Source of the DNA: Nitrospirae bacterium JdFR-85
Lineage (GTDB): Bacteria > Nitrospirota > Thermodesulfovibrionia > Thermodesulfovibrionales > JdFR-85
Direction: 5' to 3'
DNA length: 64,000 nucleotides
Assembly (NCBI GenBank): GCA_002011745.1
Contig: MTOU01000021.1
Coordinates: forward strand, 31,696 to 95,695
Shown one piece after another: positions 63,026 through 64,000 of this stretch. Every line of letters begins with the position of its first letter. The stretch's first letter is position 1. The translations under genes were made by a program, and so were the position numbers. The notes beneath the pieces were generated by a model that was not told the origin of the DNA, made no database searches, and worked only from the letters and a program-made list of their open reading frames with translations.

Positions 63026-63328
63026 TTAGAGTACTATCACCTTATCAGCTTCATGCTGCATAACTGCATTGTTGTACTGACTGCCACATACTACCTTTTC
63101 AGGAATACCACTCTTGTCGATTCCGAGACCAGTTGCATTATGGTCACAGAAACTCATATCTACTCCTTCAAGTTTACTCAACTCTGTATACTTTGGATTC
63201 TCCAGCAGTTTTGTACCTGTATCCATTGTAAAGATAATAACCTCATGTCCCCTTGCCAGGGCAGCTTTTGTGATCCCAATGACATCATCAAGATGCTTGT
63301 CTGTATTAACGAATATTCCTAATTTCAT
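63026..63328 (-). CDS. DsrE-family sulfur-relay protein
   Basis: A 100-residue DsrE/F-like protein. It begins KLGIFVNTDKHLDDVIGITKAALARGHEV, the Rossmann-like first strand and helix, and has Cys in SFCDHNATGLGI (about 81), the position of the active persulfide Cys of DsrE-type proteins, and another in KVVCGSQYNN. DsrE proteins take sulfur from TusA or rhodanese and pass it to DsrC or other carriers. Last of three genes on this strand with its own terminator. The true partner (DsrC, dsrAB) is not in the window. Confidence 0.85.
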   Translation of the reverse strand: MKLGIFVNTDKHLDDVIGITKAALARGHEVIIFTMDTGTKLLENPKYTELSKLEGVDMSFCDHNATGLGIDKSGIPEKVVCGSQYNNAVMQHEADKVIVL

Positions 63329-63355
63329 TTTATTACCTCCTTAGATAAGCTTAAT

Positions 63356-63523
63356 TTACCATGAAATAACTTTATCACTCGATTCAATGAGTTCAACAAT
63401 CTGATCATAATTTTTATTTTCTCTTAAATCAACAACTGTTACTTCGTGTGATTTTTTATGTTCCTCCATAAACTTCTTTGCTGTGTCATCAGGGTCCTGT
63501 TTTAAGAGATATAGGATTTTCAT
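63356..63523 (-). CDS. Short DsrH/TusB-like protein, 55 aa (not in ORF track)
   Basis: I read this frame by hand: ATG at 63523, stop at 63356. It starts MKILYLLKQDPDDTAKKFMEEHKK and ends SSDKVISW. The first strand and following helix resemble TusB/DsrH proteins, but it is about half their usual length and has no Cys. A GGAGG-type site (GGAGGTAAAG) precedes it. It lies between two DsrE-like genes with 27 and 17 base gaps, matching the three-subunit TusBCD/DsrEFH layout. The assignment is by position and pattern. Confidence 0.7.
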   Translation of the reverse strand: MKILYLLKQDPDDTAKKFMEEHKKSHEVTVVDLRENKNYDQIVELIESSDKVISW

Positions 63524-63540
63524 GATTACTTTACCTCCTT

Positions 63541-63813
63541 TCAGTAAGGTATTATGTGATCATACTCTAAGAGTTTCTGGGCTATCTCTTCAGTGGAAAG
63601 ATACTGCATATCTTCATTGTCTTTACAGTTGGTGTAAAGGCCCATTTCCATATCTTTTATTGTTTCCAGATTCAGAGTATTCTGCTCATTCTCTTCCACT
63701 TTCCTGTCCAGTACATAAACATCGATGATGTCATCCATAAGAGTAATACCCACAGCCATCCTCAGTGCCTCATCCTGTCTGTCCCTGACCAATATTGCAA
63801 TCTTCTTAGCCAT
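63541..63813 (-). CDS. DsrE/DsrF-like protein
   Basis: A 90-residue protein: KIAILVRDRQDEALRMAVGITLMDD at the start, DVYVLDRKV as the second strand and YTNCKDNEDMQYLSTEEIAQ with a single Cys (about 63) toward the end, followed by YDHIIPY. The pattern fits DsrE/DsrF-type sulfur-relay folds. It is first in the operon after promoter 63857-63885, and has a GGAGG ribosome site. With the other two genes it may form a heteromeric sulfurtransferase. The family call is moderate because of its short length. Confidence 0.78.
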   Translation of the reverse strand: MAKKIAILVRDRQDEALRMAVGITLMDDIIDVYVLDRKVEENEQNTLNLETIKDMEMGLYTNCKDNEDMQYLSTEEIAQKLLEYDHIIPY

Positions 63814-63856
63814 CTCATAACCTCCTTCTTTTATTCCTTAAAGTTAAAGTTTATAT

Positions 63857-63885
63857 ATTTTATTTAACATTCTACTTTAAGTCAA
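63857..63885 (-). promoter_or_regulatory. Promoter of the DsrE-like operon
   Basis: On the minus strand TTGACT (63885-63880) and TAAAAT (63862-63857) are spaced by 17 bases, a good sigma-70-type match. Transcript start would be near 63850. Confidence 0.65.
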
Positions 63886-63907
63886 GTCTGCCTTAGATTA
63901 GGTAATG

Positions 63908-64000
63908 TCAATCTTTCTGTGTAAATTCTTTAAGAGGGTGTAAACTCCAATGCTCATTCAAATAACTTATTACTGCATACACTATCCTCTCTATACTTTC
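63908..64000 (-). CDS. C-terminal end of an unidentified gene (right edge)
   Basis: The minus-strand frame open from the right edge encodes ESIERIVYAVISYLNEHWSL then HPLKEFTQKD before TGA at 63908. Composition and the neighbouring promoter placement are consistent with a real gene end. Thirty residues are too few to assign a family; it looks helical and soluble. Confidence 0.5.
   Translation of the reverse strand, partial: ESIERIVYAVISYLNEHWSLHPLKEFTQKD

Noticed and set aside
63910-63918. Second copy of the yedE palindrome half-site (AATCTTTCT)
   Set aside because: Only a half-site, and it lies in the 3' end of a probable coding region; expected about once in 128 kb of both strands by chance.

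Overview
The window is a densely packed bacterial chromosome segment, with many 4-17 base gene overlaps and convergent genes separated by fewer than 10 bases. Its AT-leaning codon use, double-membrane cell plan (outer-membrane barrel protein, several lipoproteins, LepB), system II cytochrome c assembly and sulfur-carrier genes suggest a thermophilic or anaerobic sulfur-metabolising lineage. Nitrospirota (Thermodesulfovibrionia-like) or a related Desulfobacterota group is my inference from gene content; no marker search was possible. No rRNA, tRNA, CRISPR array, insertion sequence or prophage gene was seen.

Layout. 1-8 kb (minus): end of a cytochrome c assembly gene (ccsA/resC type), a phosphoesterase, nusB, three riboflavin genes (ribH, ribBA, ribE), a small membrane protein, lepB, lepA and a ROK sugar kinase. 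8-12.5 kb (plus): an exported two-domain rhodanese behind a probable sigma-54 promoter, then a histidine kinase and NtrC-type regulator pair. 12.5-19.5 kb: ispE, a TPR lipoprotein, a diguanylate cyclase, a J-domain protein, hisG and larC. 19.6-34.4 kb (plus): guaB, guaA, a polyprenyl synthase, tlyA, rseC, an EF-G-like GTPase, an HD protein, an M16 protease, the cdaA-cdaR-glmM operon and comEC. 34.4-40.3 kb (minus): a cyclic-nucleotide module with a CHASE2 cyclase, a cNMP-binding TPR protein and a metallo-beta-lactamase-fold putative phosphodiesterase, preceded by a FecR-domain protein, a lipoprotein and a TPR/barrel protein. 40.4-44.9 kb: a small ribbon-helix-helix gene missing from the ORF track, a kinase-like protein, ferredoxin, nth, DAHP synthase, a Cys-cluster protein and OsmC.

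45.2-53.3 kb is the most interesting part. Two divergent gene sets flank a secreted beta-propeller protein carrying a C-terminal CxxCH haem motif. The left set has a NosL-like protein with a Met/His-rich tail, an FtsX/LolD-type ABC transporter, a small CxxC membrane protein and an eight-helix membrane protein. The right set has the propeller, a second FtsX/LolD-type transporter and a PCuAC-like lipoprotein. This reads as an assembly and metal-delivery system for an unrecognised periplasmic metalloprotein, reminiscent of, but distinct from, nos clusters.

53.4-58.8 kb: a glycosyltransferase, two radical SAM proteins and a FAD-dependent mutase/desaturase-like enzyme, probably for a cell-surface or lipid product, then a UspA protein. 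58.8-64 kb: sulfur handling, with a YeeE/YedE transporter, a TusA-like carrier, a Gly-rich heptad-repeat membrane protein, a small DUF1858-like protein and a three-gene DsrE-like operon. A GT39-type glycosyltransferase lies between them. The exported rhodanese, YedE, TusA and DsrE-like proteins could form a sulfur import and relay chain.

Three nucleotide second-messenger synthases occur in this one window: a GGDEF protein (c-di-GMP), CdaA (c-di-AMP) and a class III cyclase (cAMP). Several genes have a TATAAT-like box 6-8 bases before the start codon, suggesting leaderless transcripts.
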